DNA of 64,000 nt from NCBI GenBank assembly GCA_036505635.1, contig DASXTC010000075.1:1-64000 (forward strand), in the 5' to 3' direction. Below the pieces are notes generated by a model, which worked only from the letters and a program-made list of their open reading frames with translations, was not told the origin of the DNA and made no database searches. This document shows, piece by piece, positions 37,192 through 45,812 of the stretch. A program made the translations under genes and the position numbers. The stretch comes from DASXTC01 sp036505635. GTDB lineage: Bacteria > Acidobacteriota > Polarisedimenticolia > JACPZX01 > DASXTC01. Within the stretch, counting starts at the first letter, position 1, and every line of letters begins with the position of its first letter.

Positions 37192-38897
37192 GGCCCCGCC
37201 CTGGGGCCGGGCTCCCAGGCCCATTCCTCCAGGTCCAGGTACGCGCTGCGCGGGCTGGGTCTGGGCCCCGTCAGGCGGCGCGGCACCGCGTGGAAGCGAT
37301 CCGGCTCGAACAGGAAGGTGAAGGGCTGTTCGCGATGCACGATCTGCTGCGCCTGGCGCCACAGGTCGCGCGCGACATTCGGATCGATCGCGACGCGGGC
37401 CCGCTCGATGAGCGCGTCCAGCTCGGCGTTCGCGTACAGGCCGTAGTTGTACCCGCCGTTCGCGGCGGCGCTGTGAAGAACCGACCGCAGGTCCACCTTG
37501 GTGGATTCGCGAAGCGAGCCGACGAATGCGTCGAAGTCGTGCCGTTCGTGCTTCTCGATGAAGGCCCCCGTCTCCACGAGGCGCGGCACCGCCTCGATCC
37601 CGATGCGCTGTAGCTGCGCCGAAACCATCTGGACGATCTCCCCGCGCAGCCCCGAGCCTTGATTCGACTCCAGCTCGAACCGGAAGGCCCGTCCCTCGTG
37701 GTCCAGCAGCTTGTCACCGTCGCTGTCGGTCCACCCGGCCTCCTTCAACAACGCCGCGGCGGCGACGGGGTCGTACGGATGCGGTTTCAAGCCCGCGTCC
37801 CGGGCCCACAGGAAGGAGAGGATCGGCCCGGCCGCCTGCCGTCCCGCGCCACCCAGCGGCCCTTCCACGATGGCTTCCCTGTCGATGGCCATCGTGAGGG
37901 CACGACGGACGCGCGGGTCGGAGAAGAGCGGGCGCGAGGTGTTCCAGCAAATGAACGTGTAGGAGAGATCGGGTGTGCGGATGAGACGCAGGCGCCCGGA
38001 GGCCTCCACCCGCGCGGCCGCGCGCGCGGGAACGTTTTCCATCATGTCGATCCCGCCGGACAGCAGCTCGTTGATCAACGTATTCTCGTCCGGGATCACG
38101 CGAAAGACGACGGAGTCGAGCCGGGGCAACGGAGCGCGGTAGTAGTCCGGGTTGCGCTCCAGCTCGATGATCGACCGGGGCTCGTATCGTTTCAGCCGGA
38201 AGGGACCACTGGGAGTCGGCGCCTCCTGGAAGGCCCGCGTGGGCCACTCGGCGAACGGGATCAGTGAGAAGACCGCCGCCGGCAGAACGGTTCCGTCGGC
38301 GACGTCCATGAACTGGTAGGGGTAGCGCTGCTTGAAGCGATAGACCACCGTGCGCGGGTCGGGCGCGGTCACCTCGACGATCTGATCCTTGACGTCCCTG
38401 CCCACCCAGCCGACCTCCGGGCTGGCCGCCGCGCGGTGCGAGAAGACCACGTCTTCGGCGGTGAGCGGTCGCCCGCCGCTCCAGCGCGCCGCGGGGTCGA
38501 GCTTGATCGTGAGCGCGAGGCCATCGTCCGAGAAGGTCCACGAGGAGGCCAGAGAAGGACGGAACGTGGGAGGGCCCTTCTGAAAGTCGTCCTGCTCCTC
38601 GGCGAGCCGCGTGTAGATCAAATCGGCGACCTCCTGGGAGAAGGCGTTCGTGGCGCTGTAGATGTTGAACGAGGTAACATCGTTGCGGACGCCGATGACC
38701 AGGCGGGAGGCGGATGCCGAGGGGGGAGCGGTGGCGGGCGCCTCGGCGCGCAGCGCACCCGCCAGGATCGCGATGGCGCAGGCGCACGAGGTGACCCACG
38801 GGACGAGCAGGTCGCGCTTCTTGCCCAACGGGATCCTCCCGGGGCGACGGAGCAGGCCGCCCGAATCGCGAAAGGTAGGAAAGTTCGTGCGGTTCAT
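37188..38897 (-). CDS. Family-5 oligopeptide ABC transporter substrate-binding protein
   Basis: This 569-residue secreted solute-binding protein of the DppA/OppA family has a long basic n-region, a hydrophobic export segment (LLVPWVTSCACAIAILAGALRAEA), then SRLVIGVRNDVTSFNIYSATNAFSQEVADLIYT-type lobe I and motifs WSGGRPLTAEDVVFS, PSGPFRLKRYEP, ELERNPDYYR and DPRVRRALTMAIDREAIV. It ends in a GTGA overlap with the BTAD regulator gene. It is divergent from two permease genes over only 42 bp, so both promoters share that gap. A membrane or lipid anchor is not obvious. Ligands are probably peptides or other small solutes; this cannot be read from the sequence. Confidence 0.88.
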   Translation of the reverse strand: MNRTNFPTFRDSGGLLRRPGRIPLGKKRDLLVPWVTSCACAIAILAGALRAEAPATAPPSASASRLVIGVRNDVTSFNIYSATNAFSQEVADLIYTRLAEEQDDFQKGPPTFRPSLASSWTFSDDGLALTIKLDPAARWSGGRPLTAEDVVFSHRAAASPEVGWVGRDVKDQIVEVTAPDPRTVVYRFKQRYPYQFMDVADGTVLPAAVFSLIPFAEWPTRAFQEAPTPSGPFRLKRYEPRSIIELERNPDYYRAPLPRLDSVVFRVIPDENTLINELLSGGIDMMENVPARAAARVEASGRLRLIRTPDLSYTFICWNTSRPLFSDPRVRRALTMAIDREAIVEGPLGGAGRQAAGPILSFLWARDAGLKPHPYDPVAAAALLKEAGWTDSDGDKLLDHEGRAFRFELESNQGSGLRGEIVQMVSAQLQRIGIEAVPRLVETGAFIEKHERHDFDAFVGSLRESTKVDLRSVLHSAAANGGYNYGLYANAELDALIERARVAIDPNVARDLWRQAQQIVHREQPFTFLFEPDRFHAVPRRLTGPRPSPRSAYLDLEEWAWEPGPRAGP

Positions 38898-38939
38898 TCT
38901 ACCCGACCCGCCCCGGCCAGGCAACGATAGGAATTCCGC

Positions 38940-39908
38940 GTGATCCCCCATGTTGCGCGCCGGATCGTTGCCGCGATCCCCGTGTTGGCCGTGGCGCTGA
39001 CCACCCTCTTCCTCCTGCTGCAAATGGCGCCTGGGGACCCCTTCACCCCCGAGCCGGGCACGAACGTCAGCCCCGACGCGACCGCGGTACGCCGGGCCTT
39101 CGGCGCCGATCGACCGTTGGGACCACGCTACCTCCACTGGGCCGCAGGCCTCCTGACGGGCGACCTGGGGCTCTCGTGGTCGCTGCGGCGCCCGGTGTCC
39201 GACGTGATCGGGGAGGCGGCGCGCAACACGGGCCTTCTGATGGGGGCCGCTATGGCCGCGCAGTTCGCCCTCGGCATCGCGGCAGGTGTCCTCGCCGCAT
39301 CCCTCCGCGGTGGGTGGGTGGACCGCGTCGTGAGGGTATCCGCGACGGCGCTCTACTCGGTCCCCTCCTACTGGCTCGGGCTGCTCCTCACCGTCCTGTT
39401 CTCGGTGCGGCTGGGATGGCTCCCCGTCTCCCAGATGCATGCGCCGGGCGCGGCCGAGATGACCGCGACGTGGCGGGCGTGGGACGCCGCCCGTCATCTG
39501 GTGCTGCCATGGATCTCTCTGACGCTGCCGGCCGCCGCCGGGATCGCCCTACTCGTGCGGGAGACCGTCTCGGACGCGCTCACGCGTGCCTACGTCCTGA
39601 CCGCCCGGGCGCGCGGGTCGTCGTGGGGGCGGGTGGTCGCGGGACACGCGCTGCGCAATGCCTTGCTGCCGGTGGTGGGCCTCTTCGGGCTCGCCCTGCC
39701 CGGGCTGGTGGGAGGCAGCATCGTGATGGAGGTTCTCTTCGCCTGGCCGGGGATGGGACGGCTGGCCTACCAGTCGGCGCTGGCGCGCGACGAGCCGCTC
39801 GTCCTGGGATGCGCGGCGGTGACCGCGGTCCTCGTGGTGATGGGCGGGCTGGTGGCCGACCTGGTTGCCGCGGCGCTCGATCCGCGGGTGAGGGGCTCAC
39901 TTCCGTGA
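38940..39908 (+). CDS. Peptide ABC transporter permease, DppB-like
   Basis: This 322-residue inner-membrane permease has the usual DppB/OppB layout: first helix RIVAAIPVLAVALTTLFLLLQMAPGDPF, then the periplasmic loop with GDLGLSWS, and five more helices including YSVPSYWLGLLLTVLF. The EAA loop reads YVLTARARGSSWGRVVAGHALRNALLP, which contacts the ATPase subunits. The end matches family pattern WPGMGRLAYQSALARDEPLVLG. The start is GTG. It overlaps the next permease gene by 4 nt (GTGA). No ATPase gene follows, so ATP hydrolysis must come from elsewhere in the genome. Confidence 0.92.
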   Translation: MIPHVARRIVAAIPVLAVALTTLFLLLQMAPGDPFTPEPGTNVSPDATAVRRAFGADRPLGPRYLHWAAGLLTGDLGLSWSLRRPVSDVIGEAARNTGLLMGAAMAAQFALGIAAGVLAASLRGGWVDRVVRVSATALYSVPSYWLGLLLTVLFSVRLGWLPVSQMHAPGAAEMTATWRAWDAARHLVLPWISLTLPAAAGIALLVRETVSDALTRAYVLTARARGSSWGRVVAGHALRNALLPVVGLFGLALPGLVGGSIVMEVLFAWPGMGRLAYQSALARDEPLVLGCAAVTAVLVVMGGLVADLVAAALDPRVRGSLP

Positions 39909-40852
39909 AATCGTCCAGCAGGACACGCGCGACGATGCTCGTGATCGGCGTCGTGCTCACTGCCGCTCCCGCATTGTCTCCGCACCCACCCGATCGCCAG
40001 GAAGATCCGGCGGGAGCGCGCTACCTGCCGCCGCTCACGCGCGCGCACGCGCTGGACGTCGGCCCCCGCACCTGGGTGGTCACGATGCTGCGGCGCACGG
40101 AAGGTGGCTGGACCGGGCTTAGAGCCGGACGGCCGGTCACGCTGCCCGATGCGCAGGTCGTCGAGCCGCCGCGTCCCCGGCTCTACGTGCTCGGGACCGA
40201 CTCGCTCGGAAGAGATCTGCTCTCGCGCCTTCTGCACGCGGCGCGCCACAGCATGATCGTGACAGCGTCGGTCGTCCTGCTGGCCCTGATCCTGGGAACG
40301 TGCGCCGGGATGACGGCGGGATGGCTCGGGGGATGGTGGGACGCACTCCTGATGCGAGCCGTGGATGGTCTCCTCTGTCTCCCGCGACTGGTCGTCTACC
40401 TCGCCTGCGCCGCCGTATTGCGCCCCTCGACGCCGATGCTCATCGCCGTGCTGGCCGCCACGACCTGGACGGGCCTCGCCCGCATCCTGCGAACCGAGGT
40501 GATGGCGCTCAAAGGGGGCGAGATGACGATGGCGGCGCGCGCCGTGGGCTGCTCCGCCCTCCGCGTCGCGGCGCGCCACCTGCTGCCCGCGATGACACCC
40601 CTCCTCGCCGTGATCGCCTCTCTGAGGGTCGCCGACACGATCCTTCTGGAGTCAGCCGTCTCCTTCCTGGGGCTCGGGGCTCCACCGCCGGCCGTCTCCC
40701 TGGGGGGAATCATCGCTTCGGCCCGCGACGGCTTTCCCGACTCGTCGTGGGCGGTGTTGTGGCCGGGGCTCGTCATCATCTTCCTGGTGACCGGCGTTCG
40801 CCGCGCCGCGGCCGGACCTCTCGTGGGGCGCGAGGGCTCCTCGGTGGCCTGA
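39905..40852 (+). CDS. Peptide ABC transporter permease, DppC-like
   Basis: This 315-residue permease has the typical DppC N-terminal helix, an unusually large first loop, then LGTDSLGRDLLSRLLHAARHSM and five helices. The EAA loop is TEVMALKGGEMTMAARAVGCSALRVAARHLLP, and the end SFLGLGAPPPAVSLGGIIASARDGF...WAVLWPGLVIIFLV is diagnostic. The GTG start overlaps the stop of the DppB-like gene. A degraded second copy of its middle part is found at 47573-47930. The pair probably works with the divergent binding protein at 37188-38897. Confidence 0.92.
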   Translation: MKSSSRTRATMLVIGVVLTAAPALSPHPPDRQEDPAGARYLPPLTRAHALDVGPRTWVVTMLRRTEGGWTGLRAGRPVTLPDAQVVEPPRPRLYVLGTDSLGRDLLSRLLHAARHSMIVTASVVLLALILGTCAGMTAGWLGGWWDALLMRAVDGLLCLPRLVVYLACAAVLRPSTPMLIAVLAATTWTGLARILRTEVMALKGGEMTMAARAVGCSALRVAARHLLPAMTPLLAVIASLRVADTILLESAVSFLGLGAPPPAVSLGGIIASARDGFPDSSWAVLWPGLVIIFLVTGVRRAAAGPLVGREGSSVA

Positions 40853-41325
40853 GTCGCGTCGGCCCGGGAGCCCGTCCGAGTAATCCGTGAAGTCCGAGCA
40901 CATGAGAGCCTCCGTACTCACCACGACAGCTGCTGCCATCCGCCGCTGAGGGGCTTCATCAGCCGCTACAGGCACGGCCGATTCCCGAGGAGTGTGTCCA
41001 AGTCATGGCTCGGGTCTCGCCGCGCTTCATCAACCCTCCTTGAACACTCCGGGGCCGTCGGGATGAATCAGCCCCTGCATGAATTCTCAACAAATCACCG
41101 AACACTTTAGGAAACAGCAAGTTACACATCGCATTCGATCTTCTTATTGACCGGCGTTCAAGGTATTTTCAACCCCTTCCTCATAGTGTCGAGGCGTCAA
41201 CCGGGCTTCCATCGGGTGGGCCACGTGGCCCGCCCGGAAATGTTTCCCCTGTTGCGACGGGCGTTAACCCGGCCGAGCGCGCCATGGCGGCCCGAGGGCG
41301 CCACCGCCAGAGAGGGAGTCATGCC
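40853..41325. other. Intergenic region with palindrome, before M36 protease gene
   Basis: This 473-bp stretch holds no convincing gene. It is less GC-rich between 41040 and 41180 than its surroundings, which fits a promoter region for the protease gene. A near-perfect 22-bp palindrome (GGGTGGGCCAC/GTGGCCCGCCC) lies at 41214-41235, 90 bp before the start codon, and could be an operator. No -35/-10 pair could be fixed with confidence. Confidence 0.35.
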
Positions 41326-44300
41326 ATGAGATACGAATGGGGATATCGCCAATTCGCCGAAGGCACCATCTCGACCTCACTCATCGCGGTCATTTTCATG
41401 CTGGGCGCCACGGCGACCCAGGCCGCGCCGCAGAAGTTCCTGACGAACCCGGTTTCCGGAGATCCGGTCGACATCGCCCAAGGATACGTTCGAAACAACA
41501 GGGCGGCTCTGGGCTTGACGGAGGCGGACCTCAGGGACATCGTGATCCGCGACCGCTACCGGACGGAACACAATGGAGTCACGCACATCTACATCGCACA
41601 AACATTGCGCGGAATCGAGGTTTTCAACGGCCTGATCAACGTCAACGTCACGAAGGACGGCCGCATCGCGAACCTGGGGAACCGCTTCGTTGCCGATCTG
41701 GCCCGATCCGCCGGCACTCGCGCGCCGGCTCTGACGGCTGAGGAGGCGATCGGCCGTGTGGCTGCCCGCCTTGGCCTCAGAGTGACAGCCCCGCTCGAGG
41801 AGGAGAGCGGCCCGACAGGCGCGGCGCGGGCAGTGGTCTATCGAGCCGGCGCGCTATCGATCCATCCGATCCGCGTCAAACTCGTCTACCTGCCGTACAG
41901 GCCCGGGCAGGTGCGGCTGACATGGGAAGTGGACATCAGCCCCAATGACCAGCACATGTGGTTGATGCATGTGGACGCCGAGAGCGGCGAGGTGCTGGCG
42001 CAGCGCGACATGATTCAGCGTGACACCTATAAGGTGTACCCCTGGCCGGTTGAGAGCCCCAGCCACGTGTCCGGCGGGCTGCCGCTCCCACCGGGCGATG
42101 GCCGCACGGTGGTGAACCAGACGGCGGCCAATCCAACGGCATCGCCATTCGGATGGCACGATCTGAACGGCGTGATGGGGGCCGATACCGTCGACACGAC
42201 AGGCAACAATGTTTTCGCGCAAACCGATCTGGACAACAACGACGCCTTCGCGCCCGGCGTGGAGAACCGGCCCGTCAGTCCTTTCCGGGACTTCCAGCCG
42301 CCCTGCGATCTGACGCAGCAGCCGGCCGCATACCGCGACGCGGCAGTGACAAACCTGTTTTACTGGAACAACATCCTGCACGACCTGCACTATCTATACG
42401 GGTTCACCGAGGCAGCGGGTAATTTCCAGTTCAACAACTACGGCAAAGGTGGACTCGGCGGCGATGCGGTGGACGCCGACGCGCAGGATGGCTCGGGCAC
42501 CAACAACGCCAACTTCGGCACGCGGATCGACGGACTCACACCGCGCATGCAGATGTTCGTCTGGACGGCGCAGACAGCGCTGACGATCTTCCCTCCCAGC
42601 TCGGCCGCCGGTGAGTACCCGGCCGGCAGCGCCGGCTTCGGCGCGCGTCTGGACCAGACGGGGCTCAGCGGGTCAATCGTCCTGGTGGACGATGGCACGG
42701 GCGCCACCAGCGACGCGTGCGAACCGATCTCACAGGACCTGACCGGGAAGATCGCCCTCATCGACCGCGGCACCTGCGAGTTCGGTCTCAAGGTGAAGAA
42801 CGCCGAGGATGCCGGCGCGGCAGCGGCGGTGGTGGCCAACAACGCCGGCGAGCAGATCATCGGCATGGCACCGGGTGCTACGGGCGGGCAGGTCACCATC
42901 CCCTCCGTCTTCGTCGCCCAGTCCACCGGCGAGAGGGTCAAAACCTCCCTGGCGGGCGATCCGGGTCCGATCAGCGCCAACATGAGAACGGTGGGCGTCG
43001 ATCGGGACAGCGACCTGGACAACGGGGTCATTGCGCACGAGTACGGCCATGGGGTCTCCACCCGCCTGACCGGCGGCCCCAACACGGTGACCTGCCTGAG
43101 CGGCGACCAGCAGGCCGGCGAGGGTTGGAGCGACTGGTGGGCGCTGGCATTGACCGCGCGGGCGGGAGCCACGGGCGCCGAGCCGCGCGGCATCGCCACC
43201 TACCTGACGTTCGAGGACCCCGCCACGGGGCTCGGAATCCGGCCCTTCCCGTACAGCACCGACATGTCGATCAACCCGCAAACTTATGGTGATTTGACCA
43301 CCGGCACGCTGACAGTCCCGCATGGCGTGGGAACGGTCTGGGCTACCGCCATCTGGGACGTCTACTGGAACCTTGTCAACGGTGTGCCCGCGCTGGGGCT
43401 GCCGGGTGAAGGGTTCCGGCAGAACATCTACGACATGGGCGCGCCTCTGGCGGGCAACCAGGTCGCGCTGCAGCTCGTGATGGACGGCCTGAAGCTGCAG
43501 CCCTGCAACCCGACGTTCCTCGACGGGCGCGATGCGATCCTGCTCGCCGACGACATCAAGTATGGTGGCGCTCACAGTTGCCACATCTGGGCCGCCTTCG
43601 CGCGGCGCGGCATGGGCGTCAACGCACAGGATGGCGGCGGCACGCTCACCGTTACCGAGGACTTTACCCTGCCGTTCCAGTGCACCGGGGGCGCATGCCA
43701 GGATGCCCCAACCTTCGCGGGAGCCGGGAGCGTGACGGCGGCGAGCAGTGGCACCTGTCAGCTCACGGTGTCCTGGTCGGCGGCCACCGACAACTGCGAC
43801 TCGGGCAGGCTGACGTACAGCATCTTTCGATCCACCGACGGGGCCTTCACGCCCGACGCGACCAGCCAGGTTGCCTCGGGTCTGACCGGCACGAGCTATG
43901 TGGATCGCGATGTGACGGGCGGCGTGGAGTACCACTACATCGTGCGGGCCACCGACGGGCTGGGCAACACCGAGCTCAACACCGTGCGGCGCAGCGAGAC
44001 GCCGATCGGCAGCCTCTCGCCGGGCGGCACTCTCGCCGATGACGCGGGCGACACCACGACCAGGAAGTTCGCGCCAGCGCAGGTGCCCAACAACACCTGG
44101 GCGGTGCGATCGACGGGCGGCGACAGCGGCCCCATGGTCTACGCCACGACCGCGGCGGGCAACTACCCGGATGACTCGTGCCTGTCTCTGGAAAGCGACA
44201 CGATCTACCTGGGCGCCAATCCGACGCTCAGCTTCACCAGCAAATACGACATCGAGGCGACTTGGGACGGCGGCATCGTTGAGGTCGCCACCTCCGCGGG

Positions 44301-45705
44301 CGGCTTCTCCAACTGGACCAAGCTCGACACGATCAACTACCCGTTCCTCATGGCCAGCACACAAGGCGATCCGGCCTGCGCGAACGCCGGGTTCAAGGAC
44401 GGAGAACTTGTGTTCGGCGCGACCTCGGCGGGGCTCTACCTCCCGTTCTCGGGATCGCTCGCCAAATATGCCAGCCAGGCGGTACGGATCCGATTCCTCT
44501 TTGCGTCTGACGGTGCCACCAACGACCTCGGCTGGTTCATCGACAACATCAGCATCGACGATGTCCAGCAGCCCGGCGCCTGCACGACCCAGCCCAACAG
44601 GCCGCCCGACGCGGTTGATGACGCCGCCGTCACCGAGGAGAACACACCGGTGAGTGTCGACGTTCTGGCCAACGACAGCGATCCCGACGGTGACGCGATC
44701 ACCCTGGCCAGCCTCACCCAGCCGGCACACGGCTCCGCGCTGAACAACGGAGACGGAACCGTGACTTACACGCCCGATAACGGGTTCACCGGCCTCGACA
44801 CGTTCACATACACTGCAGAGGACGGTCTGGGTGGCTCCGACACGGCGACGGTCACGGTGCAGGTCAACGAGGACATGGGCCCCGGCTGCCGTGAGATCGA
44901 CGACGCGGACACGGCCGTTGACTACCGCGCGGGCTGGCATCGCAGGGACGACGCGCGCGCGTCCAACGGCGGGTACCATCGCCGCATGGGCGGCAACAAC
45001 AGCGGCAACAGTTCCACGCCAATCGCGCGGGTCGTCTTCGACGGTGAGGAGGTGACCTATTTCTACGTGAAGTCGGACAAAGGCGGCACGGCAGACATCT
45101 ACCTCGACGGCGCGCTGCGGGAGAGCCTCTCGTACCTCGACACGTCGGCGGGCAGCGGGGGCCACACCTTCGGTCACTCGCGAACATACACGGGCCTCGG
45201 GGCCGGGCAGCACGAGCTGCGCATCGAGCATCGCTCCGGCGCCGTCTACGTAGACGGGTTCGGCTTCGCGTGCGAGGGGACCGATGGAGCCGACGCGACG
45301 GCCCCGGCCTTCAACTCGGCCACCGAGACCGACATGGCCTCCAGCGCCGAAGGCCCGGTGATCGTGCGGACGGTGGAGATCGGCCCGGACGACGTCGCCA
45401 TCTCCGTGGTGGTGGAGGGGAGCCTGGTGCCTCTCACGGTGAACCTGATAGACCCGAGCGGCAACCTCATCGCCACGGGCCAGGCGCTGATCTCCGGGCT
45501 CACGGCATCCGGCCTCGATTCGGGCGTCACCTCATGGGGTGTCTACCAGATTCAGGTGCTCAACCCGGGCAACGCGTTCACCAGGCTCGAGATGAGCACC
45601 GCGCGGCAGGTACGCACGGGCAACCCGATACCACTGTCGACCACGCCGCCCCTTGAAGGGCGCGGCGTGGAGATCGAAGGGACCGTGCCGGTAAGTATCC
45701 CGTAG
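41326..45705 (+). CDS. Secreted M36 (fungalysin-type) metalloprotease with cadherin-like repeat
   Basis: This 1459-residue secreted zinc metallopeptidase begins with an ATG at 41326, preceded by GAGGGA. A signal peptide ends near GATATQAAP, followed by a FTP-type propeptide (to about 230). The catalytic domain carries the zinc motif HEYGH at residues 571-575 and the downstream GEGWSDWW glutamate motif, both typical of M36. A PA domain (about 430-540; GKIALIDRGTCEFGLKV) is inserted before it. C-terminal parts are a fibronectin-like region, a MAM/lectin-like beta domain, one cadherin-like repeat (NDSDPDGD near 1120) and a proprotein-convertase P-like end. It probably degrades external protein; the repeats suggest surface or substrate binding. 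Confidence 0.92.
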   Translation: MRYEWGYRQFAEGTISTSLIAVIFMLGATATQAAPQKFLTNPVSGDPVDIAQGYVRNNRAALGLTEADLRDIVIRDRYRTEHNGVTHIYIAQTLRGIEVFNGLINVNVTKDGRIANLGNRFVADLARSAGTRAPALTAEEAIGRVAARLGLRVTAPLEEESGPTGAARAVVYRAGALSIHPIRVKLVYLPYRPGQVRLTWEVDISPNDQHMWLMHVDAESGEVLAQRDMIQRDTYKVYPWPVESPSHVSGGLPLPPGDGRTVVNQTAANPTASPFGWHDLNGVMGADTVDTTGNNVFAQTDLDNNDAFAPGVENRPVSPFRDFQPPCDLTQQPAAYRDAAVTNLFYWNNILHDLHYLYGFTEAAGNFQFNNYGKGGLGGDAVDADAQDGSGTNNANFGTRIDGLTPRMQMFVWTAQTALTIFPPSSAAGEYPAGSAGFGARLDQTGLSGSIVLVDDGTGATSDACEPISQDLTGKIALIDRGTCEFGLKVKNAEDAGAAAAVVANNAGEQIIGMAPGATGGQVTIPSVFVAQSTGERVKTSLAGDPGPISANMRTVGVDRDSDLDNGVIAHEYGHGVSTRLTGGPNTVTCLSGDQQAGEGWSDWWALALTARAGATGAEPRGIATYLTFEDPATGLGIRPFPYSTDMSINPQTYGDLTTGTLTVPHGVGTVWATAIWDVYWNLVNGVPALGLPGEGFRQNIYDMGAPLAGNQVALQLVMDGLKLQPCNPTFLDGRDAILLADDIKYGGAHSCHIWAAFARRGMGVNAQDGGGTLTVTEDFTLPFQCTGGACQDAPTFAGAGSVTAASSGTCQLTVSWSAATDNCDSGRLTYSIFRSTDGAFTPDATSQVASGLTGTSYVDRDVTGGVEYHYIVRATDGLGNTELNTVRRSETPIGSLSPGGTLADDAGDTTTRKFAPAQVPNNTWAVRSTGGDSGPMVYATTAAGNYPDDSCLSLESDTIYLGANPTLSFTSKYDIEATWDGGIVEVATSAGGFSNWTKLDTINYPFLMASTQGDPACANAGFKDGELVFGATSAGLYLPFSGSLAKYASQAVRIRFLFASDGATNDLGWFIDNISIDDVQQPGACTTQPNRPPDAVDDAAVTEENTPVSVDVLANDSDPDGDAITLASLTQPAHGSALNNGDGTVTYTPDNGFTGLDTFTYTAEDGLGGSDTATVTVQVNEDMGPGCREIDDADTAVDYRAGWHRRDDARASNGGYHRRMGGNNSGNSSTPIARVVFDGEEVTYFYVKSDKGGTADIYLDGALRESLSYLDTSAGSGGHTFGHSRTYTGLGAGQHELRIEHRSGAVYVDGFGFACEGTDGADATAPAFNSATETDMASSAEGPVIVRTVEIGPDDVAISVVVEGSLVPLTVNLIDPSGNLIATGQALISGLTASGLDSGVTSWGVYQIQVLNPGNAFTRLEMSTARQVRTGNPIPLSTTPPLEGRGVEIEGTVPVSIP

Positions 45706-45727
45706 TCCGGGAGTGTCCCGAGACTAC
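45702..45727. terminator. Hairpin between convergent genes
   Basis: GTAGTC-CGGGA-GTG-TCCCG-A-GACTAC forms an 11-bp stem with one bulge and overlaps the stop codon of the M36 gene. The minus-strand gene ends at 45813, so it may serve both directions. There is no T tract, so efficiency is uncertain. Confidence 0.5.
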
Positions 45728-45812
45728 AAACGAATGTAGGGGAGGGGGTGCCGTGGCTTCGGCCGCGGTGCCCCTTTCTCTCCCGGGGCCACGTCGCTAC
45801 GAGCTGCAGCGC

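Noticed and set aside
42730..45231. 833-codon minus-strand frame
   Set aside because: It is antisense to the M36 protease gene, whose catalytic motifs and signal peptide are clear.
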